Origin: Solanum dulcamara
Taxonomy: Eukaryota > Streptophyta > Magnoliopsida > Solanales > Solanaceae
Reading direction: 5' to 3'
Assembly (NCBI RefSeq): GCF_947179165.1
Contig: NC_077240.1
Location: forward strand, 45,273,501-45,337,500
DNA length: 64,000 nt
The position numbers were made by a program, and so were the translations under genes. The stretch's first letter is position 1; every line of letters begins with the position of its first letter. Shown piece after piece: positions 1 through 9,889 of this stretch. Below the pieces are notes generated by a model. That model was not told the DNA's origin. It did not search any database and saw only the letters and a program-made list of their open reading frames with translations.

Positions 1-1347
1 AAAAGTGAACACGAGTCACGAGTTATAATCACAGCTTAAAATTGGAACTACCTCCAAACCATATCATATACCATTTCATTTACATCTAAGACATTCCAAA
101 AAGAAAAAGAGACAGGCTTTACATATACTACTGTTCATCATATAGGAGCCTTAAAAGGCAATAACTCAACTATTATAGGAGTTTTAACATCACAAAGTGA
201 ATAAAGTCTATGAATCATACGTGGAGTTTAATGAGTGGAATTATAACCATATTTCATATATAAACCATTCATAACTTAGACCTAAGACATGCTAAAAGAA
301 AAGAAGGATAGCTCTACATACCTCTTATCGATTGCTTTTAACCCAGCTTGTCTCATCGTCCTCCGACCCTATTTAACACAAAGGTAATACTAATATTAAT
401 AACCTTTAACTTTCCATCTTCTAAATCCACAACCAAGCACCCATAGGAATCAATTTCTTATTCGCCTTTCTCGACTAGTCTCAACTAGTCTATTAGTTAG
501 TTAAGAAGTTAACGGAATTCGGGCAGCATCTCCTCTATAACTCGCCCTATCCAAACTTCCAATTACATATTCCATTAGTACATCCAACCAACCACAACAA
601 TCAGCAGCCAATACACAATTATACAACTTCAACATTACATAGAAAAAGTCCCAAACAGCCAGCTCAAAACTATGACTCCAAAATACGGTTTTCAATCTTT
701 ATTTCATAAAATCTTAACCATACAAAATAGAGCATAACGTGGCTGAAATCAGAAGCAATTATACCCCTATTTAAAAACATTTCCATCCCTGCAACATTAC
801 AAACCACCTCCAAATATGACACCACAATAACAACGACACTAGTTAAACTTTAAGCCATCTAGAATACGCTAAAACAGTCCCTACACGACCTGCAACCTTC
901 TTCAGTAGTAACGTGCATATATTCATGTTCCCAACCCATATTTACACATCCATAAAGTATCCAAACCCTTACTAAAATGTGGGAGAAGAGAATCAAGCCA
1001 TACCTTGCTGGAAATTACCCTCGAAAGCTCCTTAACGTGCTGAATAATTGGTGGGCTGCTCGCTTCACTTCCTTGCTTCCCCAACGAGTAATTTAAGCTA
1101 TTAACCATCGTTAATTAGTTGACGAATACCTTTGCTAATTAATTTATGGAATGAAAATTTGAGGCTTACCCTGGAGGAGCTAGAGCCGTAGCTCTCTTCT
1201 CTTTCTCTCTACGTTTTTCTCCACTTTTCTAAGGCTTAAACATGCTAGAAATGAAAGATTACTCATAGTTGAACATATATATACTCCTCCTTAGGGAGTG
1301 ACTTGTGGCATCCCCTAAGGGTGACACGTATCCATCCCCTAGGGGTG
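1..1347 (-). mobile_element. Family A LTR fragment, reversed
   Basis: This stretch matches, in reverse complement, the middle of the long family A LTRs seen intact at 40569-44081 and 44103-47557. It contains the reversed signature GGGCAGCATCTCCTCTATAA (near 519) and, near 1300, the reversed G-box and TATA-proximal part (two CCCCTAAGGG/CCCCTAGGGG blocks). It starts outside the window and breaks off before the LTR start (no GGGGTGTAACA end), joining directly to a family B-like LTR. It is therefore a truncated relic. Short open frames inside it are chance. Confidence 0.75.
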
Positions 1348-2667
1348 CCACACATGTCATATCATAATATTAAACATATCATAGGAATAGCTCATTTCAT
1401 AACATAAGTTCAATGTGAGTATTGGCTTGCCACATTATAAATCATACTTACATAACTCATAGTATTAAGTCCTAGGTCACCACATAGGGCCCTATGTCAC
1501 TTTTCATCATAACTTGCATGAAAATCATAGTTTGAACATCTTATAATTCATGATCATAATTCATACTTGAATTTAGTGTAATACTCATATACATAATCAA
1601 TTTGATTGAAAATCATAAGAATACCTTGAAAACATTGAACTCCACAAATATAATTCATATAATTCATGATAGGAAATAGCTTCATGCATGGGGTTTCATA
1701 ATTCAACTTGAAATCATGAAATTGGAGTAAAAACATGCCTGATCATATACTTTTTATTAGCCCATACGTAAATCACAAATATTCTTTGGAAGTATAATTG
1801 AAAATACCCATAATTCATATCATTAACCCTAAAGATCAATATAGGAAAAATTATGGAAAAACTCTTCAATTCAATAACCATCAATTTGTATTAAAATAAA
1901 TTCATAATCACAATTAGGATCATAGTTCATGCAATTGGAATAGAGATCATAAAACCCATAAGAATACATACTTTAATTGATTGAAGAGTAGAGAATTTGT
2001 TGGGCTCCATATGTGAAAGTACCCTAAGATCAAATACCCACACACCTTGAGTGAGAAGATAAAAGAATTTGGAACGATTTGAGAGTTTTGATGAAGAGCT
2101 TGAGTGAGTTTCTTGGAAGCCTTCAATGGAGACCTTGAGAGCCTTTTGTAGAGAGAGAAATATTTGAGTGGGTGAATTATAGAAGAATGAATGAAATTAC
2201 AGGTGTAGGTTACTTTATTGAGATGAATTAGGTCCTAAAAATGTCCAAGTTCATTAACTAACAATTAGGGAAATGTCTAAAGTACCCCACTTAAAACTGA
2301 ATTTGGGATACATAAATTGCATTAAAATGCATTTTGTGAAATATAAGGTAAAATACAATCATCACATGCGATTTATGCCTAATTTGTTCGAAAATAATTT
2401 TTGGCCAGATTTCAGATAAAATTGCACTATGGGGGAGCAAGTACGTGACGCGTACATGATGCGCTACCTCCTATTTTATGCAATTCTTTAAAAATTCATC
2501 TTTCGATACACAAGTCCTAAAAATTCATCAAGTCTATTTTCCTATAGGTTTTGATACCCTGATCAATATTTCAGACTTGTATTTTCCAAAAAAGATAAGA
2601 ACAATATGTTACGCAAGTGACCTATTCCCAAGGCATTTTTAATGCACTTATGAGCATTTTTGTGGAA
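1348..2667 (-). mobile_element. Family B-like LTR fragment, reversed
   Basis: From about 1348 the sequence parallels 59700-60500, the minus-strand family B LTR, with shared blocks such as CATAACTTGCATGAAA and the AGTCCTAAAAA block before ACCAAACTACC/AAAGTACCCCA. Divergence is clearly higher than among the other B copies, so this is an older or related subfamily. The U5 part is missing on the left. The right boundary at the copia LTR is not marked by a clean LTR end, and roughly 2420-2667 may belong to something else. Confidence 0.6.
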
Positions 2668-3000
2668 TGTTACAATAAGGATCAAATTGAATCAAAGGAA
2701 CGGGTTGAACAACATGGTCCAACTTATAGGAGCTTTGCAGACTGTCAAACATTGCTAAAGAGGTAAGTTATAGTCAGACTCACAGTTGGATTAGTTAGAG
2801 AATTAGAGTAGGACTAGGTTGCTGCTATGTACGTGTAGTAGTTAATTTGTAATTAATCTCATTATATTTGTGTTGTAGTATAACTCTAAGTTTAGCTATC
2901 CTAGGACTCTACAACTCACTCTTATATAAAGTAGACTTATACTCATTTATTATCATCAATACAATCCTTGATTTCTCTTATTCTTTTGCTGAGAATTCTA
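2668..3000 (+). repeat. Copia 5' LTR
   Basis: Aligns along its full length with 16532-16865. It starts TGTTACAATAAGG (3' copy TGTTGAAGATAAA) and ends GCTGAGAATTCTA. A TATATAAAG box lies near 2934 before a TACTCATTTATTATCATC block shared by both copies, which marks the likely U3 promoter and R start. Confidence 0.85.
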
Positions 3001-3002
3001 TA

Positions 3003-3014
3003 TGGTATTAGATC
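3003..3014 (+). promoter_or_regulatory. Copia primer-binding site (tRNA-Met type)
   Basis: TGGTATTAGATC directly follows the 5' LTR and matches the initiator tRNA-Met primer site TGGTATCAGAGC at 10 of 12 positions. This is the usual primer for plant copia elements. Confidence 0.7.
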
Positions 3015-3076
3015 ATTAAAGCTCTTCCGCAATTTAAAGTATTAAATCTAAACCAAAATCCCATGTCCAAATTGTA

Positions 3077-3716
3077 ATGGCTCCACCCACCAATACACTA
3101 TCCACCTTCTTCCTTCATCACCTCATTGTTTCCTATTCCATTAAACTTAATCCAACAAATTATCTTATATAGAGGACACAAATGATGCAGTTAATTCAGG
3201 TGATAAGACTAACCTATCTCATCACAGCGACTGAACCAACTCAGAGTAGATGTTCCACTAGAAAGACTGCTGAGAAAGTTGTAGCTGTTGAAAAGGATGC
3301 AAAAGACAGCGGTAGCATTGATGACTGGGAGGAGAAAGATGTGTTTCTAAGGAGTTGGATCTCAGGCACCTTGAAAGAAGAAATCATGTACCTAATTGTG
3401 GGCTTCTCAACTGCTAAGGAGATGTGGGAGTTCTTAAAAGAAGCATATCTTCAAGCAACAAAAGATAAAGAGTTTAATCACAAACGAGAACTGCAAAGTG
3501 TTAAGCTGGTAACTAAAAAGATTTATGAATACACTAAGGAATTCAAGGATATATGTGATGGTCTTGCAGCCATTCACAAACCTGTGGATGAATATAGAAA
3601 AGTAATTAACTTTGCTAGAGGTTTCGTTCTCAAGTACAAGATCTTTAGGACTGTCATGCTAGGTAAGGCACCATATCTCACTCTTAATCAATTTATTAAT
3701 GCTCTTAAGGGTTTTG
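3077..3716 (+). pseudogene. Copia gag, N-terminal part, split by insertion
   Basis: The frame starts at ATG 3077 and is broken by an in-frame TAG near 3166, where the family normally has a Trp-rich motif; from 3182 it stays open for about 180 codons. Visible copia gag (UBN2-type) features are a DDWEEKDVFLRSWISGT-like block, the STAKEMWEFLKEAY block and a KEFKDICDGLAAI block. Gag packages element RNA. The coding sequence stops at the TTTTG target site of the inserted family A element and resumes in the same frame at 12878, where the next residues read DMREDEEE. The remaining open frame to 3799 is read-through into the LTR. Confidence 0.88.
3712..3716. repeat. Target-site duplication TTTTG (left copy)
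   Basis: TTTTG at 3712-3716 and again at 12873-12877 flank the inserted A1 element. Dropping one copy plus the element restores the copia gag reading frame, which supports true integration. Confidence 0.88.
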
Positions 3717-5988
3717 TATCACGACCCAACCCCGTAGGCCACGACAGAGGTCCGACCTGGACCCCCCATATATATAACTATCAGCTGTGGTCAAATTGAA
3801 CTGTAAATAAAACAATATCATGTAACAGAGCCCCATTGGACGATAATATTTTTGTAAACCTGTAGCCCATTTCATTTGTATCATAACATGAAAGGGCATG
3901 CCAGCCGACAAGGCTGCCATAACATAATAACAAATACCATACATCATGTAGACCCAGCTGAATCAAACTGATATACACAACCCACATATATATAGCTACA
4001 GACCTCTAACAATATCAATGACAAACATATGGCGGGACAGGTCCCCCATCGTACCCCTGAATAACAAAACAATACTATACATCAACAGTCAATGCCAAAA
4101 ACTAAGCTCCAATACAATGGAGCCTCTTCCAGCTGAGCTGAGCGGGATCCTAAGATGACGAGCTCCCAAAACCTGTACCTGTACCTGCATGCATAAAATG
4201 CAGCCCCATTGAAAAAGGGGAGGTTAGTACGACATATGTACTGAGTATGTAAAACATAACACAATACAACTAGAGGCATATCTGAAATACAGAAGTAGGG
4301 GATAAAATATCAAATCAGAAACCTATACCTGGAAAAGTAAAATTATGCATGCTCAAATTTTCAATATAGCCGGCCCTATCAGGGATCCGGTGAATCATAT
4401 CTGTAGTACCATTATCTCCTTATTACAACACATCATCACATCATCATATAAATAGATACGTACTCATCTCTCTAGTGAGGGCGCGATGAACAATGCAGTG
4501 GAATTGTGCACGGTTACTATTCCCGACTTGGGCACGATAAAAGAAGTGTTACAGTACATACGAATAGAGTAGTGAGAAACAAAACACAGTTTAAATCATT
4601 ATCGGAGACTCAATGAAGTCATCAGGTGAATCATCCCTGGAGATCAGGGTAAAAAGTATCTGACGTATACCCTCTAAATTTCACTAAGGACTAGGTAAAA
4701 GGGAGTTTTGGAACTCTTAGACATATACCAGTATGAAATATCTTATAGCAGTCTGAGCGTTGGTTATCTCAGAGGCTTTCCTTTTTAAAAAAAAGAGCTT
4801 AGTCGAATCAATCATTATATAGTCATATAGAAGACTCGAGGAGTAGGAGTTTAACTACTTTAAAAGTCTTAACATCCAGAAGTGATCAAGAGTCCTGAAG
4901 TCATATTCAGAACCTAAGAGTGAAGTTTTCCCGAAGCTTTCATCATCCATAGCCTACATCTAAGACATGCCAAAAAGGAAGAGAAAATATAGGCTTTACA
5001 TACCTATGTCAAAAACATGCCAAGAGAGAGCTTCACATACCTCTTATGAGTTACTCTTTATCTCGTTCGTCTCATCGTCCTTTAAACCTAAGTAACATAA
5101 AAGAAATATGAGTATTAACAACCCTTGGCTTTCCAGCACCTTAGGCTACACATAAGTATTCATAGAACTCAACGCTTTGCTTGCTTTCTCGACTAGTTTC
5201 TTAACTAGATAAAGAGTTTACAAAAATAGGGCAGCACCTCCCCTATAATGTGCCCTATCCGAATTTACAATTCCACTCCTAATACCTACATCCAACCAAA
5301 ACCAACTTGCAACATATGTTTAAGCAGTTCACATCAACAATATACAACATAAACTCCAAATGACTCATTCGGAGCTACGATACGAAAATAGGGTGTCTAG
5401 CCTTTATTTTGTAGAACCTTTACTTATACGAAATGAGGGGTCATGTGGCTTCAACTAGAAGAACACCTATACATTTTAGAATACATTTAGTCCCTGCAAC
5501 AACACACCACACCCCTGCAGCAGCACCTCACACGAACAATATTTTACTTCGACGACAATTCAACTATAACGACTACAATTTGGATTGTCTCCAACGCCAA
5601 GCATTCCTATCCCATTTTCACGTTTCCATCCACAAACAAGGCCTATAATAGACTCAATAACAACACCATAAAGTCCAAATTTAAAGGAGAAACCTTACCT
5701 TACCTGAATTTGGCCAAAACTGCCAAATTTCAACTCGGAACTTCTCCAACCGTGCTGAAATTGAGCAGGCTGTTGGTTTTACTTCTCCGCTGACCCAAAG
5801 TGAGATTTTATGTTATAAAACACCATTATATAGCCGTGGAACACCTCAAGTAATTAATTCACGGAATGCTACGTAAGCTTAGTATGTCCTTAAGTAGCTC
5901 AAGTGTATACGACTTCTAAATCAGTAGCTTACATAGGTAAATCAAGTCCTACGACTTATTTCTTGGCCTCCAACCCATTCCAGATTCT
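3717..5988 (-). repeat. A1 left LTR, inverted and partly deleted
   Basis: The reverse complement of this block aligns with 10040-12872. It opens with the reversed U5 end including the hairpin GGTCCGACCTGGACC at 3751-3765 and proceeds towards U3. At about 5868 it jumps from the region matching 10727 to that matching 10163, so the G-box/TATA promoter segment has been deleted. It stops at CCAGATTCT and is followed by ACAG and the primer site, as though joined to the last bases of a normally oriented LTR. Confidence 0.8.
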
Positions 5989-5995
5989 ACAGAAG

Positions 5996-6007
5996 TGGTA
6001 TCAAAGC
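5996..6007 (+). promoter_or_regulatory. A1 primer-binding site
   Basis: TGGTATCAAAGC, one mismatch from the initiator tRNA-Met complement TGGTATCAGAGC. It is in plus orientation, matching the right LTR but opposite to the left LTR. Confidence 0.8.
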
Positions 6008-9000
6008 AGTTCGTCTTCAGAGTGTCTATAGACCATGTCTAGTAGAGTCTTAATTATCGATGTGTTGAATGCTACATCTATAAATAGGAGGCTATAAGAT
6101 ATTTAGGATATTACCTTTCTTTTACATCTGAGATCGTGCTATAAATTCGAGTCATAGGACAATTCCTTATACTAACCTTAGATCTTAAGAGAAGGACGAC
6201 ACCAATAGAAGGAGGTAATTAACGACGTGGGAAGTTATGAAGAACGCAGGTAAGTGAAGTGAAGGCACGAAAGATAGTTGTTGATAAAAGTATTGACATG
6301 TGATTGAAATGTAAAGTTGGAAAAGGGGAAAGTAGACGAGAAAATGCAATAGATGAAGTCTGAAATTGGACATACGAGGTAAGTCCAGTATTTTTATATT
6401 ATTATTGACATTGAAAGCCCTGTGTGGCTGTAATATGAGATAATATTGAAAACCCTGTGTGGATGTGATATGATACGAATATATATGTGTTTGCCCTGTG
6501 AGGCATTGTTGGTATTTTCTGCGTGCAGGTTTCGGGATAAGTAAGAAATATAGAGGAAACTCTGCCGAAATTTTCCCAGAACAAGAAAAAGAGATAAAAT
6601 ATAGCTTTATAACATGTCTTGGAAATTGGTATCGAGTACCCATATTATGCTAAATTAAAACTGTAAGGGGTACTCTTCATGTCATAAATAAGGGACACTC
6701 TTTTTACTTGGGGAAGTTTATTACAGAAAAACAAAAGTCTGTTTGAGCAGTACAGTTCAGACCACAGTATCTCTAGCCATAATTACGCTGTAGAAGAAAA
6801 AAGAAGCTCAGGTTGAAAGGTAAGATGTCCAGTAATTGAGCTTCACTCATTTTGAAAGTATCAAGCCCCCAACTCCTAATTATAAATTAGATGGGTTGTT
6901 TAACTCAAGGATAAACTCGGAATGAGATCAGGTGGGTCAAGTATTAAAAAAAGTATTGTGATGTTTCAGAGATTCTGGTTTCTTCTAATAATGGTTGGAA
7001 AATGGGTTACGATAACAGTTTATAGTTCTCCACCGACTAATTGGGGAAAGAGCTTCGGACAGAAGCACCTCAAAGAGATGTCAGGAACTGAATGTGAGTG
7101 CGAACTAAAAAAGGGATATGTAAGTATGAATTGAATGGTGTGATACAATTATACAGGGATAAAGTAGGACCACTAGGAAGGTGCACTTGTATACGTTGAC
7201 TAAGTTAAAAGCCTGCGTTGAGTACACAGTAAGAGCATGGAGCTTAAGATACAAAGAAATGATGCATGTACACAACGTCGCCCCAAAAATAGTGGAACTC
7301 TTAAGGGACGAGGATGGCAAACTTAAGGAATAATTGGTGTAACCTACATTCACCCCAAGGAATAAAAGGCGCAGCTTTCATTCATCTCAAGAAACAAAGG
7401 ATATAGGTTGGGAAAGCCACTACGCCAAGAGAACATGGGACAATGAATGTCAGAATACAAATGTTGCCTAGTTAAAAGAAAATTTAGAACGGCTACAAGT
7501 GTATATTAACTTTTTATAAAGATAAGTAAAATGTGGCCTTGGATAAGTTGTTCCATGGGTCCCATTACTCAAGTACAGATTAATAGATAAGGTATCGCAC
7601 TATGTATGAAAAGGGTTCTCGACGCTTCGTAATTTAGCAAGGGTTCTGTACATGGATAATCAGGTTGGCAAAAAAAAATGCAGACGGACGGGGACATGAT
7701 ACAGTACCAAGTAGATTGAGGAAGGAGACTAGAAGAATTTGAAACTGGGCATAAAGACATAGAGCAAGGTATAAGTGGATAAAGGTATAAGTACCCTCTA
7801 AAGGGGGGAAGCAAGTGAGAGAACTGCAAGGGTAAGATGGAGGCAATTGATATGACAACATGCTTGAGATGGATGGTTAAACTTCAATAATATCCCTTGT
7901 TGAACAAAGCTAGAAAGATGTGGAAGCCACCAGTAATTGGATAGAAGTCAGAATGGTATGTAAGACAGTGTTAAGAAGTTTTGATGAGACCCTAAACGGT
8001 ATAAGACTAGAAGGTGGGTGCGTATAAACGCAAAAGAATATAGCAATGAAAGGATATCGAATAACACAAGGGACACTACAAAAGATAATGACATCATGGT
8101 AGACCAAAAGCGAAAATGTTAGCTATAAAGTTGGTCGGAAATGATGTTACGATATATGTATAACCAAGGACAAAAGAATAGAAAGCCTCTTGTGGTAGAA
8201 AATGAAAAGAACACAGAGTGAATAGGGGAAAGGAAAGAAGTACGACAAGGTGAGACCTAGCGAGACGATGCTAGGATATTTCTCAGGTTAAGTTGAGCAC
8301 CTTCTCACAGTTTTGTAAAGATAAAGGAAGACACGAGATAACAACAATAAAGTATTACCAACTGGGGTAAGGAAGTGTAAAATGGTTTAAGTAAGATGGG
8401 CAGAACTAGCTGGTTACTATAGGATGGTGATCTCATATGCTAAATTCTTCGGGATTATGCCAGCTAATGACAGACAGAACTCAAAGTGGCTATAAAGGTC
8501 ATAGTCCCTCAACATGGTATCAGTTAATGTCATTTACGGAAGGAAGGTAGTAATACGCGAGGTCGAGGATTCCACAATATGACCTGGGCTACAAGACTCA
8601 CTTCACACTCTAATGCTAGATGACTCTAGAAGGAATGTTACCTGTGGATTAACGATATTAGCCCCTGCTCCTTCGATCAAAGGCTACTTAATCAGTCGAG
8701 AAGGACTATACGAGGCTAAGGATTCCCAAATGATCAACTTCATTATGTATCTATTCTATACTCTTCAAGAGTAGGGTGCTATACGGGTTATTGCTAGTAG
8801 GCTAATGAATCAGCCCATTTGTTTTCAATCAAGACCACCTATGCAGCTGAAATTAAGTGAAGTTATAGGACAAGGAGTTAGTAAGACTCTGTGAGGGTTC
8901 CCCAGCTAATATCTCAGATAGAGGAACTTCAACTACGATTAACGTCTGGAGATCAGTCCAAGAAGAGATCGAGAACACAGGTAGGTCTTAGTACCACATT

Positions 9001-9875
9001 TTTCCCTCGAGCTGCTAAATAGACTAAGCATATTATCAAACGCTAGAAGATATATTGCAAGCCTATATGGTTGGTTTTAGGAGTAACTGGGATGGTTGTC
9101 TACCACTTATTGAGATCGCCTACAAGAATGGCTACCATTCCAGTGTCCAGGTGACCCCGTACAAAATTGGTGGGGCAGGACGTATAAGTCCCCTATGGGT
9201 TGAGTCGATGTTAGAAAGACTAAATTGGTAAGACAAACATGATTAAGAAAGCTATTAAATAACAGCCTAGAGTCGGTAGAAGTGATATACAGATAATCAA
9301 CATCAACAGTCAGAGTTCAAATTAATGGTTAAGCATTCTTGACAGGGTCACCTAGGAAGGGGGTAATAAGATTCGGTGAGAAAAGGAAACTTAGACCAAA
9401 ATACATCGAACCTTATTAAGTTACTTGTAAGATGGGAAATATTGCCTATAAGTTGAACTTACCACCTGATTACGAAACTATACGACCAATATGTCTAATA
9501 TTGATACTTCACAATGTACTGGTGATCCACCCAGAGTGTGTCCCATAGATGATTTACATGAAATGGAATCCTATGAGGAACAACCTATAAGCGTCTTAGA
9601 ACGGCAAATTAGAAGGTTGCGAATAAGGACGTGACTTTTGTCAAAGTATTGTGGAAAAACAAAAACCAGAAAGAGGATGACCTGGGAAACTGAAGAGAAC
9701 ATGAAACATAAGTATTTGCACCTATTCCCAATGTCTACAGGTAACCCCAACTCCTGAAACTCATATATTAAGTACTTAGATGGGAGTATTTGCTATGGCA
9801 ATAGCAAAGAATCTCCCTATACTCTGTATAAAGTTCTAAGGGAAGTTTTGTTTAACATTCGGGGACAAATGTTCT
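6008..9875 (+). pseudogene. A1 interior: leader and decayed gypsy pol
   Basis: No long frame survives. By scattered-frame translation I recognise gypsy pol remnants in order: a GYYR motif of the RT/RNase H connection near 8415, an integrase SDRG-like motif near 8925, the LEDIL...W.G.LPLIEIAY.N.YHSS integrase block near 9045-9140, and the integrase C-terminal end (VLWKN, then MTWETEENMKHKYLHLF) near 9640-9730. Gag and the RT catalytic box are not recognisable. The leader (6410-6530) has repeated CCCTGTG units shared with A2 and A3. Reading frames are destroyed throughout, so the element must have depended on other copies or decayed strongly. Confidence 0.7.
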
Positions 9876-9889
9876 AAAGTGGGGAAGGA
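9876..9889 (+). promoter_or_regulatory. A1 polypurine tract
   Basis: AAAGTGGGGAAGGA lies immediately before the 3' LTR start TGTTATACCCC. The GGGGACAAATGTTCT block just before it corresponds to the pre-PPT motif found in all family A copies here. Confidence 0.82.

Noticed and set aside
2662..2667. Target-site duplication of the copia element (GTGGA versus GTGTA)
   Set aside because: The match needs an LTR start one base outside TG and agrees only at 4 of 5; not convincing.
3182..3799. 205-codon open frame as an intact gene
   Set aside because: It is copia gag that reads past the TTTTG target site into the inverted A LTR; the last 27 codons are LTR sequence and the true start lies upstream with a stop in between.
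5996..6007. tRNA gene at the primer sites
   Set aside because: Only the 12-base complement of the tRNA-Met end is present, with no cloverleaf or A/B boxes; these are primer-binding sites.
6185..6643. 152-codon minus-strand frame
   Set aside because: Opposite to the A1 element, covers the non-coding leader and matches nothing I know.
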